Part shown: positions 22,717-23,454 of the stretch, one piece after another
Numbering within the stretch: the stretch's first letter is position 1
Layout of the letters: the number at the start of each line of letters is the position of its first letter
Source: Gammaproteobacteria bacterium
Lineage (GTDB): Bacteria > Pseudomonadota > Gammaproteobacteria > UBA6429 > Thiohalophilaceae
DNA length: 23,454 nucleotides
Reading direction: 5' to 3'
Assembly: GCA_030593785.1 (NCBI GenBank)
Contig: JAUVGM010000002.1
Location: forward strand, 1-23,454
Program-made: the position numbers and the translations under genes
Notes under the pieces: model-generated
Database searches by the model: none
What the model was told of the DNA's origin: nothing
Seen by the model: only the letters and a program-made list of their open reading frames with translations

Positions 22717-23343
22717 TTATTCAGCCGCTAATATGTCAGCATTTATTTCATCAATTTTTACCAGCTCACCATTATGCAGTTCGTAATAGTAACCGACCAA
22801 TTGAAGTTTGCCCTGCTCAACGCGCTCACGTACCCAGGGGTGGGTTAAAAGGTTACGCAGTGAATAGCTGATCGCAGTTATTTCACAGGCATCGATCTGC
22901 TCTTGAAAATTGTTGAGGTCATTTCTGGCCAGAACATCTTTTTTTGCCGGTGCTGCGATTTGCATCCAGCGATCAATAAAGCCATCTTTTTTAATGTTGC
23001 CGTCATTTTCCATTAAGGCGCGAATGCCGCCACAGTTGGCATGACCCAATACCATAACTTCTTTTACTTTGAGGCAGGTAACGGCAAATTCCAAAGCGGC
23101 ACTGGTGCCATGGTAGTCACCTTTTAGTTCATAAGGGGGAATAAGATTGGCAACATTACGAATAACAAAAATTTCGCCAGGCTCTGCATCAAATAAAATG
23201 CCAGTATCAACACGTGAATCACAACAGGAAACCATCGCAACATCGGGTGTTTGTTGTTGTGCTAATTTTTCGAGGTGTTCGCGGTTACGTTGAAAGTAGC
23301 CATTACGAAAACGTTCATAACCTTGGAGTAATTTTTCAAGCAT
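22717..23343 (-). CDS. can: Beta-class carbonic anhydrase
   Basis: Zn-dependent interconversion of CO2 and bicarbonate in the cytosol. The 208-residue protein has the beta-class zinc ligands in CCDSRV (Cys40, with Asp42 and Arg44 as the catalytic dyad) and GHANCGGI (His101, Cys104). The spacing between the pairs is family-like, and the C-terminal LQLVGYYYELHNGELV strand is typical. No signal peptide. It converges on the hybrid kinase and follows, by 6 bp, the end of an unrecognised gene on the same strand, so the two probably share a transcript. Bicarbonate supply would suit purK and anaplerotic or autotrophic carboxylases; no regulator is seen. Confidence 0.96.
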   Translation of the reverse strand: MLEKLLQGYERFRNGYFQRNREHLEKLAQQQTPDVAMVSCCDSRVDTGILFDAEPGEIFVIRNVANLIPPYELKGDYHGTSAALEFAVTCLKVKEVMVLGHANCGGIRALMENDGNIKKDGFIDRWMQIAAPAKKDVLARNDLNNFQEQIDACEITAISYSLRNLLTHPWVRERVEQGKLQLVGYYYELHNGELVKIDEINADILAAE

Positions 23344-23349
23344 GTGATA

Positions 23350-23454
23350 TTAAAATGATTCAGTTGTGGATTGAGATTCAGAAGAGATTAACGCTTCATC
23401 TTTTCTACCGAGCATGTATGCTGCAAGTAAGGCTTTTTTTAATTCGCTATGCTG
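23350..23454 (-). CDS. C-terminal end of an unrecognised gene (partial)
   Basis: The minus strand carries an open frame from the window edge to a TAA at 23350-23352, giving 34 residues (begins QHSELKKALLAAYMLG, ends TTESF). It has a helical-looking basic start and a Ser/Thr/Glu-rich tail. Its stop is 6 bp before the carbonic anhydrase start, in the same direction, which supports it being a real upstream gene of that operon. The rest lies outside the window and I cannot name it. Confidence 0.6.
   Translation of the reverse strand, partial: QHSELKKALLAAYMLGRKDEALISSESQSTTESF

Noticed and set aside
1..23454. CRISPR array, insertion sequence, tRNA or rRNA
   Set aside because: No evenly spaced direct repeats, transposase reading frame, cloverleaf-like sequence or rRNA signature was seen on either strand.

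Overview
The window is AT-rich and densely coded, from a Gram-negative bacterium that is most likely a gammaproteobacterium. The reasons are a gap-pgk-pyk-fba glycolytic/Calvin-type gene string with a CbbA-type class II aldolase (an order seen in sulfur-oxidising and methylotrophic gammaproteobacteria), a YqhA-family membrane protein, overlapping purE-purK, a beta-carbonic anhydrase, and Sec-exported periplasmic proteins. Genus-level placement is not possible from this sequence alone. I saw no rRNA, tRNA, CRISPR array, insertion sequence or prophage gene.

Layout. (1) 1-4830, + strand: the 3' part of gap, then pgk, pyk and fba, closed by a strong intrinsic terminator. The 367-bp gap-pgk spacer is unusual: it holds four separate inverted repeats, including a ~120-bp palindromic element starting at the gap stop codon. 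(2) 4920-7119, + strand: a small unknown protein, then a GT39/ArnT-like membrane glycosyltransferase, a possible 20-codon ORF and an 80-aa two-helix membrane protein. (3) 13396-7172, - strand: six tightly packed genes, HAD-UbiA prenyltransferase fusion, DprE1-like FAD oxidase, DprE2-like SDR, NAD-dependent epimerase, FAD oxidoreductase and GtrA-type flippase candidate. With the convergent GT39 gene they look like a complete route for making, flipping and transferring a polyprenyl-phosphate-linked furanose, by analogy the mycobacterial decaprenyl-phosphoryl-arabinose pathway. The two extra oxidoreductases have no counterpart in the classic four-step route. (4) 13579-15815: three exported proteins, a Sel1-repeat protein (+), a rhodanese gene (-) broken by a one-base frameshift just before its active-site cysteine region, and a secreted protein with a duplicated DYLN motif (-). 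(5) 16052-18923, - strand: YqhA, an RsmC-like methyltransferase, purK and purE. (6) 19196-22591, + strand: a NitT/TauT-type solute-binding protein only 9 bp ahead of a HAMP-PAS hybrid histidine kinase, with no transporter genes, suggesting a ligand-sensing pair. (7) 22717-23454, - strand: beta-carbonic anhydrase and the C-terminal end of an unrecognised gene.

How it fits together. Central carbon genes and carbonic anhydrase suit an organism fixing or assimilating CO2/C1 carbon. The middle is an envelope-glycan module. The periplasmic trio and the binding-protein/kinase pair are the least explained parts. The strongest leads are the seven-gene furanose cluster, the frameshifted rhodanese, the hairpin-filled gap-pgk spacer and the binding-protein/kinase pair.
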